Source of the DNA: Odontocerum albicorne
Taxonomy: Eukaryota; Arthropoda; Insecta; Trichoptera; Odontoceridae
NCBI GenBank assembly: GCA_949825065.1
Contig: OX463845.1
Span: 25,460,728-25,524,727 of the forward strand
Direction of reading: 5' to 3'
DNA: 64,000 bases
The notes beneath the pieces were generated by a model. That model saw nothing but the letters and a program-made list of their open reading frames with translations. It had not been told where the DNA came from and did not search any database. Position numbers and translations under genes: made by a program. Shown piece after piece: positions 49,736-59,925 of this stretch. Numbering within the stretch: position 1 is the first letter of the stretch; the number at the start of each line of letters is the position of its first letter.

Positions 49736-50309
49736 GTGTGAATGAATGAATTTCGTTTACAAAAAGAGACATCGAAAATTCTAAGAAAAATCTGTCTATA
49801 AAACGAGTCAAAATGTTAAGTTTAGCGTATTAATATAATATAATACATGGATTTTTTTTCAAGCAAAGTATTCCTCAATCTATTCAGAAAATTTAAAGTG
49901 ATTTAAAACTATAAGCATAATATTCTATTGAATAGATACACAACGCTTAGCGTTTGCAACAAAGTTAAAATTAATATTCGTATTGTATAGGTAGTTAAAA
50001 TTGCAAATACCGTGTGCTTTCAGTGCTGTTGGAATATTGAAAATTATTTATTAATCCGTATTTAATGGGGCAAGCCGCAGAACTCCATCGCTGCTTGTTA
50101 CGCAAGCTGTCGTGTCGGTTCACAGATGGTTCTTGAGAGAAGCAATGTATCAAATGCTCTACAATGCTCAAATACGTATCATTAGATAAAGTCACATGGC
50201 ATAATTTCCCACAACATTTGTATGATTCAAAATAATTTCATAATCTATTTTTGTATCGTCATTCGAAACAAGCCACAATGCTCTACCTAGTAAACGAAAG
50301 TTGTTTAAT
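49736..50309. other. AT-rich DNA, nothing recognised
   Basis: No gene or repeat was identified. The minus-strand frame 49995-50195 is unremarkable. Confidence 0.4.
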
Positions 50310-50600
50310 ATACACACATACCATCACTCCATTTTTCTTTCAGGGAAGGCAGAGCACTAGACTTTCATATATTACACACATCCTTAGCCTCTTCTATATA
50401 CATACACCTTCTCATACAACTCCTACGATTTCTCTGACTTTTTAGATTTTTTTTTCAAAACATTAGTCACTTGATCCAATCATACTGTCCATGATCTTCC
50501 TCTTCCACGTTTTTCACTAACATTTGCGTTTTATATTTATTTGGTTAGTCTTTCTTCATTTATTTGTTCTACATTCTCAAACTAAAATACGGAACTTTTA
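50310..50600 (-). mobile_element. LINE 3' end fragment (family A), minus
   Basis: It begins on the left with CATACCATCACTCC and proceeds through CACACATCCTTAGCCTCTTC, CTCATACAACTCCTACGATT, TTGATCCAATCATACTGTCC and TTAGTCTTTCTTCATTTATT. In complement this is the C-terminal 'GHVER...LTKQIY...GRGR' segment of the LINE. A less clear extension may reach about 50960. Confidence 0.75.
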
Positions 50601-51349
50601 TGTGTAAGTATGTAAATTTAAAATTAACTACCATAATCTTTAGTTTTTTTTGTATTAAAACGTCCAATGTGCATTGCTCACCGCAGACTCCAGTGAGAAA
50701 TCTCCAATGAAATCTCTTTTGAGTGTTGAACACTTCAAGCTATTCTCAGCATCTGCTCTATTTTTTTTCTGAGCTTGGACCTTTTGACTAATGTTCTTCC
50801 ATACTGATGACATTAAGATACTTTGTATTCCAACGCATCATACATTATTCTACTCGTATACATCATATTTTACGTTTCACTCTTTTACATTTCAGGCTCA
50901 ACTTTCGAACAATCTTCCTAGCTCAAACAAAAGTGCTTCATCTTTATCAAATTTTTAGAAAAAAAACGTTATTTTTTATTCAAACTATTCCTCGTCCTTA
51001 AACCTCAAACAAATCCCATTCTAAACCCTAGTTTCCTTGAATGTTTTATTTTATTTTTTGTTATTTGTACTGAAATGTTATCTTACTTTTCTAAGTTTAT
51101 TATACTGTCATGGATACCGATTATAATTTTCAATAAAAGCTGATGAATGAAAAGAAAACAATAAATCGGCCAAATATATTTAAATTAAAGTGTTTAAATA
51201 AATAATAAAAGGAAAATAATTGTACAGGTATCAATTTGTACACAAAATTTATCCGTGCAAACTGGCAAATTAAAAAAGCAACTTCGATCGGAGATAATTG
51301 GAGAAAATTCATCGTCTTATTTCTTATTTTCCCTAGATATCTAACCTTA
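50601..51349. other. AT-rich DNA, possibly further LINE debris
   Basis: 50660-50960 may be upstream LINE sequence in the same orientation as 50310-50600, but no diagnostic motif was found. The remainder is featureless. Confidence 0.35.
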
Positions 51350-51690
51350 AACCCCCGTGTTCTAGATAGTAAGAGACTTGACTTTCATCCGGGAGTTTCG
51401 GATTCGATACCCAATGGTACTCAAAACAAAAATATAAAAATGGGGTCCAGTCAGATAAAAAAATTCGTCCGGTAACAATACTCACATGCGCTAGACGTGT
51501 GTGAGTGCTGTCTCTTCACATGCAGTATTGTTAACACGTACGATTATGAAAACTGAGTTCCGTGCCTATTTCAGTGGTTCTAAGCCCAAAAGTTCGATAA
51601 ATAAGGCCAAAGATAATATTGTCTTCCCATCCACACTTTTTAAAATATCTGAATCACAAATTCAAATAAGTTGAATGATACCATACGAAT
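51350..51690 (+). repeat. SINE with alternative 3' body (type B), most complete
   Basis: The tRNA head has an A-box relic (GTTCTAGATAGTAAGAGA) and the B box TTCGGATTCGATACCCAATG. The linker GGGGTCCAGTCAGATAAA is followed by the type-B body: CTCACATGCGCTAGACGTGT, CCGTGCCTATTTCAGTGGTT and GATAATATTGTCTTCCCATC. The body differs from the main SINE type after the linker. Confidence 0.75.
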
Positions 51691-52520
51691 GAATGGAGTC
51701 TTTGTTCTAGTCGTCAAATTTATATTTGGTCCTCAAATGTACCATAAAATTGGGGTTGGCGTGGAGTTGAGAATGCACGTTTCCTGGCTGGTGAACATTC
51801 GAGATTCGACCGACATATGAGGAGTTGATGAGCTTTTCCGGACATAACTGCATAATAATTTGTTTTGCTTAATATTTTTGACATGGCATTAACGGAGATT
51901 ATATAGTTCATGTTTTTTAAGTGAATGTCTTACAAATCAAGATTCAAGATCATGTAGAGTTCCGAGAATGTTTCACTTCTAGGGGTTTTTCTGCAATGAT
52001 TACAGGTCGATTTTAGTCTTATTTTTCAATATCTCAATTCTTTCAGTGTTTTTCTTTAAATAATTAAAACTTAATAACCAAAATTTGGCAGAGAGAATAT
52101 ATTTTATTAGTTAAATTGAATATAAGATTTTAACTCGGTGTTAAAGGCGTATTTTATGACCTTTCTGTAGAAAGTTTTTCATAAAGTCCGATATAAACCT
52201 CTTTCTTAAAATCAATAGAAAACTTTCATTCAAAGGAAACTGATGCGTTGCCCAAAAAGTTTACGAAAACTTTTAAAAAGATATCTAAAACTTTCTCTTA
52301 AAGTAGCAAAATCATAGAAAAAATGTACGCTGTATGAAAACTCGATTTAGGAAGTGATTATTTCTTGTTATTTTTCAATAAAACTTTTAAGAAAATTGAA
52401 AATTATTTCTGTGATATAAAAACGTTTTGCTTGTAAAAATAAGAAAATATTACAAAACGGGCCTTAAATATCCTTTGTCTAAAGGCCAAAAGATGCGAAA
52501 CAATTTAACATTCAATTCTC
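51691..52520. other. AT-rich DNA, nothing recognised
   Basis: No gene or repeat was identified. Confidence 0.45.
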
Positions 52521-52580
52521 GCTCCCTTTCAACATCCAGTAATGAGAAACGTTATCATTACTGGATGCTGAAAAGGGAGC
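52521..52580. repeat. Near-perfect 60-bp hairpin
   Basis: The left arm GCTCCCTTTCAACATCCAGT (plus AATGA) pairs with a right arm whose complement reads GCTCCCTTTTCAGCATCCAG (plus TAATGA). The loop is about 10 nt (GAAACGTTAT). About 24 of 26 positions pair. It has the size of a miRNA precursor, though without expression evidence it may be a recent foldback. Confidence 0.9.
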
Positions 52581-52788
52581 ATACAATATTTTTCCGTTTA
52601 AGAATTATAGTATGGATGATGCAAAATTAAGTAGGTACTCACTTACCATGAAAGTCATACCATAGTTAAAATATTTTAGAATTTCCCTTCTTTAACTTGT
52701 CAGTCAAAAGGTTATGTTATCTTTTTGTAAAATTCTACGCGTATTATTTAATCTAAATCCAGCTCGAGATTGCGTTTAAAAATGTTTC

Positions 52789-53011
52789 ACTATAGTTTGG
52801 AAATTCTAGGATGAGTCCTGTGACAGCTTACAAATTTGCCCCAATACAACCTTATGTAATGTATTTACCTAAATAACAAGCTATTTATTAGAATTGAGGC
52901 TTATATTAAAGTTGATAAAATAATTAAAATTACTGAACATCGTAACAAGGTTGTATTGGGGCAAATTTGTGAGCTGTCACAGGACTCATCCTACATTTTC
53001 TGAACTATAAT
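52789..53011. mobile_element. Foldback MITE with ~60-bp inverted repeats
   Basis: The left arm (about 52789-52855) contains GGATGAGTCCTGTGACAGCT and CAAATTTGCCCCAATACAAC. The right arm (about 52944-53011) carries their exact complements GTTGTATTGGGGCAAATTTG and AGCTGTCACAGGACTCATCC. Pairing is near perfect over about 48 bp and continues imperfectly to ~65 bp. The ~90-bp centre is AT-rich and non-coding. No known transposon family was recognised; the flanks show no clear target duplication. Confidence 0.88.
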
Positions 53012-53228
53012 TGGATAACTTAAGGAGACTGAATACCACACACTATTTATTCACTAGACTACTAATGTAAGGTAACAATCAATTGAATGTTGGTCATTTT
53101 AATTTCTTCAATAGTATTAGTTGATTTTATATTCAGACAAGCATGAAATTAGTTCAGATTTTTTTGTGTACGCAATGTTTTAATCTTGTCACCTTTGACT
53201 TACAATCAATCATTTTCATAAATTCTTT

Positions 53229-53262
53229 TGCTTTTACTGAAATTGCATTTAGTAAAAGCAAA
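53229..53262. repeat. Short hairpin TTGCTTTTACT/AGTAAAAGCAA
   Basis: Perfect 11-bp arms around a 12-nt centre. Confidence 0.85.
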
Positions 53263-53890
53263 AAAATATTGTACTGTAGGCATGCGTACCATCTATAACA
53301 TAATTATTTTTTAAGTACTTTACAAAATATAATTTATTTTAATTATCCGAAAATAGTTTTCCATTAATGAATATATTTGAATGTACTCGTATTTTAAAGA
53401 TGCAGACATTTTATTTCTACTGCTTATGCACTTCCCATCTATGCTTTCATATTTCAGTCTTAAACAACTTAGATATAAATGGGGGGAAAAAATCACCTGA
53501 AAATGTTGATATCTTTCAAAAACTTGTATCAATTTGCCAAAATATACTTTTTAGATCTTCTTTAAATCCAAGATGAATAGATATTAGCGAGTGAGTTTTC
53601 AATAAAGCGACATCGCCGTGTTGTGGCCCCCTCGGCAAACAAGTTGACATGCGTCATGCATTTCTACGGGCCCTGGTCCAATATTCACTCCTTCAAGAAC
53701 AAAATCAAGTTAGGTTAGGTTGGAACGGAGGTGGGGGAAGGTAGTGTGAAATTTTGGGGAAGTTTTTATCTATAAAAACTAAGTATGAAGGAATGGAGTA
53801 AAAAGGTCAGTTTCTGAACCATTTTCAAAGTAAATTCTATTGAACTTAAATAGTCTACTCGTATGTTTGCAATCAAAATGCGTGATTTAT
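53263..53890. other. Intergenic DNA with GC-richer patch 53600-53770
   Basis: The patch contains GTTAGGTTAGGTTGG, a motif often repeated in arthropod non-coding DNA. No open frame or RNA gene was recognised. Confidence 0.4.
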
Positions 53891-53970
53891 GTATTGTATT
53901 ATACTTTCGTTATATACAGTACAATTTGGCAAGCTTAGTGGGATGACACAATCTTCCAATTACAATGAAA
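53891..53970 (-). repeat. SINE 3' end fragment, minus
   Basis: GTATTGTATTATACTTTCGT, then TATACAGTACAATTTGGC and ACAATCTTCCAATTA: the complement of the SINE 3' end. The head is missing. Confidence 0.65.
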
Positions 53971-54284
53971 TTTTATCAAGAGCCGTTAAGAGAGCCGACC
54001 TCACCGCTTTAACTCAGGAATCGACCGCACTCTTATTGATATATTAAAATATTACAAAAAAATATAAGGATAAGAAATTGGTGGCTGCAGCTATTAAATT
54101 AGGCACTTCCCAGTATCTGTATTTGAAAAAAACATATTTGGTAAGAAAATCGCAGAAAACTTACCAAGGAGAGACGAATTACACAGCAAACTTTGTAGAT
54201 CTTCCAATATGTGATAGTAACACATTCTGCTTTAGGTTTAGTGTAGAGTATGTGTTTATATATACTATATAATCATACTTCTTG

Positions 54285-54430
54285 ATATGACTAACCAAAT
54301 AACCAGAAAGATGTTCAAAATATGTTATATGAAAACCGGACTATAATCCTTTTTTTTAATCTGGGTACCAATGGAAATCAAATCTTCAACTCTCAAGTCC
54401 AAAGACATACCAACTATGCTACGGAGTACG
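54285..54430 (-). repeat. tRNA-derived SINE, minus, 3'-worn
   Basis: A-box complement ACATACCAACTATGCTACGG, B-box region GGAAATCAAATCTTCAACTC, linker GAAAACCGGACTATAATCC and the CTAACCAAATAACCAGAAAG body. Confidence 0.75.
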
Positions 54431-54439
54431 CTTGGATTT

Positions 54440-54680
54440 ATATATTGTATTTGCAAGGGTTTGCAGTGCGGAGAGAGCGCTAGACTCTTCGATCGTGGCA
54501 CATATCTTTCTCCTCCTATACATCCATATAGTTCCTTCAATATATTTAACTTTTGACATTTCTTTCTTTCAAGATATGATTCATTTGATCTAACCATACT
54601 GTCGTTGGTTTTCCTCTACCCCATTTTCTACTCCACCTACATTTGTACGCATTTGCAGTTGTTTTATTTTCTTGTTACTA
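54440..54680 (-). mobile_element. LINE 3' end fragment (family A), minus
   Basis: GAGAGCGCTAGACTCTTCGA, CCTATACATCCATATAGTTC, then TTTGATCTAACCATACTGTC and TCCTCTACCCCATTTTCTAC, the family A pattern in complement. Broken by stops. Confidence 0.7.
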
Positions 54681-54906
54681 ATGTAATTGAAAAAATGTGA
54701 AATAGTAAACTATGTTTTGTATTTACGACATATTTCCAGAAAAAAAATCTATATAGGCAATCAAGAACTGTATTTTAAATAATCAATTCTAATTGACGAG
54801 AGATTATGGATTCAGTGGAAAACGGGTTGAATATATACGTGTATAATAACCCCTTGTTAAACATATATAATATGGATAGTCATTTGAATGATTTATGCGA
54901 CCACGT

Positions 54907-55015
54907 AACTTGCTTCATTTACTTTTGTCTGGTTGGTTGGAAGAGATTGCCGCCTGGCAATAAGCCCGCCAGATTGTATTGCAATAAAAGTGTTAAATAA
55001 ATAAATAAATAAATA
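54907..55015 (+). repeat. SINE 3' body with foreign 5' end
   Basis: ACTTGCTTCATTTACTTTTG is joined to CTGGTTGGTTGGAAGAGATT and 'CAATAAGCCCGCCAGATTGT', ending in AAATAAATAAATAAATA. It is nearly identical to 1199-1312 over about 100 bp, so the pair is a young family. Confidence 0.8.
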
Positions 55016-55099
55016 TAAGAACCCGTTAGTCTTTGTTCTGGGGTAAATATAATTTATAGCAGAAATTTTGTTCAAGACGATAATAATGAATTTTTTTAA

Positions 55100-55392
55100 A
55101 GGGCGGATATCTATTGACTCGGAGACAAGAATTGCCGGCTGGGAGGCGCATCGCGTTGACAGAGGGTGTTGAGCCCAGCGTTCGCCTAGCTCACTTGAGA
55201 TTCATCCCCCGTCTGACGCGCCCCAACCAAATCCACGGGACCAAACAAGGCCAGCCATGGCGGACGTTTATAATTCAAATTTTGGATTCTTGTCACGTCA
55301 TGTGGGGAGTCCGAACGTTGATCGTGGTGGAAAGAGGATCTGGCGCATTTTATAATCACTGCCTTGAAACACTGGAGACACAGGCATACTAA
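55100..55392. other. GC-rich island with a strong-context ATG (candidate first exon)
   Basis: About 290 bp are GC-rich with many CpG, unlike the flanks. At 55257 the context GCCATGGCGGAC is an excellent eukaryotic start site. The frame reads MADVYNSNFGFLSRHVGSPN and stops after 32 codons (55355). No splice donor is convincing, and no protein family is recognised. It may be a 5' exon remnant, a promoter island or part of an unrecognised transposon. A 92-codon frame (55114-55392) in another phase has no recognised content. Confidence 0.25.
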
Positions 55393-55449
55393 AATTATTT
55401 ATTATATTTGGAACTTATAAATGCAGAAAAAAAAACATACTTACGTACA

Positions 55450-55990
55450 TACCATCACGCCAATAAATTCCCTACCGGGGTAGGTATAGATGACAGAGCG
55501 TCAGACTTTCCTATCTCAACACACATCCTTCGCCTTTTTTATATCCATACACCTACTTAGAAAACTTTTACGATTTCGTCAGCTTTCTACATTTCGTTCT
55601 TTCAAAACACAATTAACTTGGTCCAATCATACTTTCCTTGGTCTTCCTCTACCACGCCTTTTACTAACATTTGCATTCTATATTTGTTTGGTCAGTCGTT
55701 CTCCATTAATTTGTTCTACGTGGCCAAAGCATCTCAACGTGCTCTTCTTCATCTTACTCAACACATCGCCCTTAAGCTCACATTAATCTACAATAACTTC
55801 ATTCCATATTCTGTAACACACTTTTAGCCCATGTGTTTTTCTCAGTGCACGTAATTCTACAGCATTGGCTCCCTTCAATCTTTTTCCACGTTCACGTTTC
55901 ACTTACACACACTAAAGTTGGTATTAATACTGTTGTGAACTATCATCTTAACAGATTTGATTTTTTTCAATTTATTTTGTCTCAAAATCA
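55450..55990 (-). mobile_element. LINE 3' end (family A), longest copy, minus
   Basis: The left border is CATACCATCACGCCAATAAA. The order CGCCTTTTTTATATCCATAC, TTGGTCCAATCATACTTTCC, TCAGTCGTTCTCCATTAATT, then the CTCAGTGCACGTAATTCTAC unit and TCCACGTTCACGTTTCACTT corresponds to 4535-5045. In complement it covers the LINE C-terminal region. Plus-strand frames 55490-55786 and 55618-55827 are shadows. Confidence 0.8.
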
Positions 55991-56133
55991 CACCAAATTA
56001 AATTTTTTCTTCGTAACAATCTTACTGTTTTTTTATATGTTTTACTATATAAGATATGTCGTAAATTTTTGCTTTCCTTTGAATTACGAGTAACATAAAA
56101 ATTAGATATTTTGGTTTTATTTCCATTAAAATT

Positions 56134-56312
56134 GATGAACTCCCTGGCCTAGTAGATAGTATCCCTGTCTTCAAATTTGGAGGTTGCGGGTTGAATTCTG
56201 ATTGGTAAACTGATTTTTTTCAAAAAGTCTTTTAGTCTCGTTTTTACTTAAGCCATTGGTTTCACTTAAGGCCACGTTTCTTTTGGTTGTTTGGAAGACA
56301 TGGCAATAAACT
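56134..56312 (+). repeat. tRNA-derived SINE, plus
   Basis: A box CCTGGCCTAGTAGATAGTAT, B box GCGGGTTGAATTCTGATTGG, body TCTCGTTTTTACTTAAGCCA with a local duplication (ACTTAAGGCC) and 'GGCAATAAAC' near the 3' end. Confidence 0.8.
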
Positions 56313-56399
56313 TTAAATATTTTTTGAGAAAAAAATTAAAATAAAACTAAATACTTGTTCTATAAAATTTAAATTTGGTATTTTATTTGCTTAACTAGT

Positions 56400-56650
56400 C
56401 CTATATTTTTCTTACCTCAAAAAAGTCAGTCTGGCTGTCCACGCCACCTGACGCTTGAGGTTGCAAACTAACGGAAAAACGGGCGCACTCTTCAGACCGC
56501 GAGGGTCTGTTTTCATGCAGAGACCCAGCGCCCTTTCATTCCTGATTCCGAATGGAAATTCAGGAAGCCCAAATTAATCCTATTGGCTGTTAGTACGCTG
56601 AGCCTACAGGACTCGGTGTGGTTTTATGCAGAGTGGGAGGAGAGGATCGT
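56400..56650. other. GC-richer island, unassigned
   Basis: 56440-56640 is GC-richer, with GCGGGTCTG-like and CCAGCGCCC blocks and no long open frame. It contains the imperfect repeat CCGAATGGAAATTC/CTGATTCCGAATGG. No family was recognised. Confidence 0.35.
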
Positions 56651-56864
56651 GAATTGGATTTAAATAAAATTATACTTGACAGAAATCAATTTAAAAATTG
56701 TTAAGTGCCAATCAGTGGGCGTTTTTTAACGAGATTTTGTGGTGCTTACAATAGCTTATAAGAGAGGACTTGTAATATTTAAATACGATCTGTTTAATAC
56801 TTCTAAGTGGTTATTGATTACAATAGGTGTAAAAGGAAATATGTTAAAAAAATCGAAATACATA

Positions 56865-57140
56865 CACACTTACATACTATCACTGTTAGGGTAGGCAGAG
56901 AAGACCGAACCAACTTTTCCCATTACGAGATACTTCCTTCCCTTCCTCTACATCTGTACATCACATACACCTGTTTCTATTACTCCTTACCTTTTTACTT
57001 TCAAAATTTCATTAACTTGGCCTTATCATACTTTTCCGGGTCATTCTCTACTATGACTCCCACAAATGCTTGAATTATAAATTTGTTTAGTCAGTCTTTC
57101 ATCACTCGTCCGTACAACATGTCCAAACAACCTTACCGTG
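56865..57140 (-). mobile_element. LINE 3' end fragment (family A), minus
   Basis: CATACTATCACTGTTAGGGT, CTCTACATCTGTACATCACA, ACTTGGCCTTATCATACTTT and AGTCAGTCTTTCATCACTCG follow the family A order. Confidence 0.7.
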
Positions 57141-57189
57141 CTCTATTTCATAAGACATGAAAGAAAATATTTAATGATTAGTTGAATAC

Positions 57190-58525
57190 CTGTTTAATGT
57201 TTATTGATTGTATAGGTCTATTGTGTGTTTTGGATTTGGAATAAGCATACGAACGCGTGATAAGAGGCAGTCTATAGAAAATAATTAATGAATATGGCAT
57301 TGAATGTAAATTAATATGAGCTATTATGTCATTAAACGTTGAAATCAGATCATGTATTAGATTGAACGGAGCCATAACTGAGTGGTTAAGTATTTCAAAA
57401 GGAGTGAAGTAGGGATACGTTATGCCACCCTAGTTGTTTAATATTTACATAGATTCATGTATGAAGGACCTACAGAGGTCTATGGACGATTTACAAATAT
57501 TGAATGGGAATGTGTGCGGATTGCTGTATGCTGATGATGTGGTATTATTAGCGGACAGTGAATATGAATTACAGAGGTTGATATGTAAATTGTATATATA
57601 ACAACTGTTAAAAGAAAGATCTGAAAATAAAATCTAAAGTCATGGCGAAGAAAAATATGAAAGGAAAAGCAAATTCGATATGTGGGTGAACAATGAAAGA
57701 TTAGAGCAAGTTGAGAAAATTCTGCTATTTGAGTAGTATTTTTCATATAATGGAAGAGTTGCGAGATATATCAAACGGCGTGTAATTATATACAATGTCA
57801 ATGGGGTCTTACACATACTCGTATATACTCGAACCGGACAGTATCAAAGTCAGCAAAAATGGTAGTCTACAAGAGTATTTTGGTATCTTTAAATACTTTT
57901 CTTGTCTCTAGCTCGATTTTAGATGGTCAACCGTTCGTTACCCATAGAAAAACCTTCTAATATCTGGGGTCACACTGTGAGGAGTAAAATAAGCATATAA
58001 TCAGCAGGGTAAAGCAAACATTGTATAAGTGGTGACAAGCAGCTGCAGAAACATGTGATAAAAGAATGCCCATTATGAAAGGAAAAATACATATACTCGT
58101 ATAAATATAAGCGTCATAAGATCCGTTCTCTTGTATGGAACTAGTGCTGGGCAACAACTTAATCCCAAGAAGAGAGGTGTAATGTTACCGAAATGCGTTT
58201 CCTGCAATGAATTTTAGGTATGAGTAGGAAATATATAAAAAGAAAGAGTGTGGGAGAGGTACCTTGAAAGTAGCTCCGATCTCGCTGAAATCGAGGCCGA
58301 AAGAGGGTAGAGTTTAGCGGTTTGGAGATGTACAAAAAAAACAATCTGAATATATAGGAAACCAGATTCTGGGATTGGAAGTCCCTGAAAGTAAAGTAAG
58401 ATGTCGTTCAAAGAAGCAGTGGAAGAATAACATTAACCAAAACATTAGTGATCTGAACCTGACTCTAGAGTTAGCATTGGAGCAGAAAAAACAAATCCCA
58501 ATCAAATGGGAAGGTGATGATTTTA
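57190..58525 (+). mobile_element. LINE reverse transcriptase remnant with YADD box (family C)
   Basis: This is the longest LINE remnant. Plus-strand pieces in order are 'VEIRSCIRLNGAITEWLSIS' (57335-57395); 'GVK.GYVMPP.LFNIYIDS', with stops at the dots (57400-57460); and LLYADDVVLLADSEYELQRL (57520-57580), the reverse-transcriptase YADD active site, followed by 'WVNNERLEQVEKILLFE' (57680-57732). Toward the 3' end 'IRSVLLYGTS', 'LESSSDLAEIEAERG' and 'NLTLELALEQ'-like blocks match 25690-26125. The active-site aspartates are intact, but stop codons and frameshifts throughout make it a pseudogene. Confidence 0.88.
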
Positions 58526-59335
58526 AAATATTTATAGTCTTTCTATAAAACCTACCATTTTATGTTAGACAAAAGGTAAATTTAAAGTTCATCGTTTACA
58601 ACATCACTATCAGAAAATACCCCCAATGCGGTTAGCAAAAATACCAAATCCTCATTTTTTCTATCCTGATATATACATCATAAGCTTCTTACATGCCTAT
58701 TCATATTGCCATTAATGCTCTCTTGTTTTATAGAACATTTTCCTTTTTTCTTTTAGTATATAATTATTTTTTCGTGCCACCTTTTTCTTTTTGTTGCAAT
58801 TAAATTATATCATTGATGTACTCGTATTTAATATTAAAATACTTCGTTATACGAGTAAAAATTAAGTACGCGTTTATTTCCTTGCAGTCAAAAAGAAAAA
58901 GAAGATATTATACTCAAATATGAATTCAAAAGAAGTCAGCGAACTCTTTTTTTCTTGAATTGTCAGCGGGAGGGAGAAGCCACCGATCAATGACCGTGAA
59001 GTGTGCCACATGATATGTCCGAACCTTTCAGTTTTTCACCCCGAGTGTGCTTTGGCGCCAAAAAGTCTGCTCTGGTTTAAATTCTCAGTCTGCAGCGTGA
59101 TGCCAGCGACCAACATGGAGCCATGCCAAGGAGATTATTTCATGACTGCTTCATTTTGATAGTAGTGATATTGATCATGTCTTGACGCCATGCTTCTACT
59201 CGGTGTTCATGTACTCTTCAAAATAAGGAAATGTTTGCTTTACTACAACTCACTTTACTAATAAAAAATAGAGCATAAACTGTAACATATTTAAGAAGAA
59301 AGTTAAAAGAAGATTATCTAGATGGAAAGTTTAAA
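58526..59335. other. AT-rich DNA with GC-richer segment 58960-59130
   Basis: Mostly featureless. The GC-richer segment holds an E2F-type palindrome annotated separately. Confidence 0.4.
59051..59062. promoter_or_regulatory. Perfect E2F-type palindrome TTTGGCGCCAAA (candidate)
   Basis: TTTGGCGCCAAA matches the palindromic E2F/DP consensus and sits in a locally GC-richer stretch (58960-59130), followed by a short frame from ATG at about 59115 (MEPCQGDYF...) that ends quickly. A 12-bp palindrome of this composition is rarely expected by chance in 64 kb of AT-rich DNA, but with no adjacent gene the role is conjecture. Confidence 0.3.
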
Positions 59336-59503
59336 AGGACACTTGGCTTCCAGCCCGGGGGTTGAGGGTTCAGCTACCGTTGTTATCCAGATTTTTTAAA
59401 CGGGTTCCTGCTGGTTTTCACTTAAGGCTTATTGAACACTTTTCTGGATGGCTGGAAGATTTTGCAACAAGAATTAATAGATTAACCCACCGGGTGTATT
59501 GTT
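59336..59503 (+). repeat. tRNA-derived SINE, plus
   Basis: A worn A box (GGACACTTGGCTTCCAGCCC), B box GGTTCAGCTACCGTTG, linker GGGTTCCTGCTGGTTTTCAC, body TTCTGGATGGCTGGAAGATT and ACCCACCGGGTGTATTG. It abuts a minus-oriented LINE fragment. Confidence 0.8.
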
Positions 59504-59700
59504 CTTTTACTTCTTACTTTTCCTTCTTTCAAAATATCATTAATTTAATCCATCAATATCCTTTGTCTACCTCCACCTTCCACTCATATTTCCACGGTAT
59601 ATTTGTTTTGTTAGTTTTTCTTCATTCATTTGTTATATGTTACGTGTCCAAACCATCTCACAGTGATGTTCTTCATCTTGGTCAACTTAAATGGATAGTA
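59504..59700 (-). mobile_element. LINE 3' fragment (family A), minus
   Basis: TTCAAAATATCATTAATTTA, TTGTCTACCTCCACCTTCCA, TTGTTTTGTTAGTTTTTCTT and AAACCATCTCACAGTGATGT correspond to the family A pattern. The 116-codon plus frame 59362-59712 spans the SINE and this fragment and is not a gene. Confidence 0.65.
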
Positions 59701-59925
59701 TATTCGTTATAGCACTCGTGTTTAAATAGCAAGGTCATTTCCCATTTAACAAGAAGGCGAGGAGTCTCAAACGGATCATATTAAAAAAGCGAAATTGAAC
59801 AAAAAAGCAAATAAAATGATTACATTTTCTTGATAAATATCTAAAGCATATAATACTCGTATAATGACAATAAGGGGGTTTATATTATTTTGATCGTCTT
59901 GTTTTGTATTTAATATCATACCTTC

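Noticed and set aside
59362..59712. 116-codon plus-strand frame
   Set aside because: It spans a SINE and an antisense LINE fragment.
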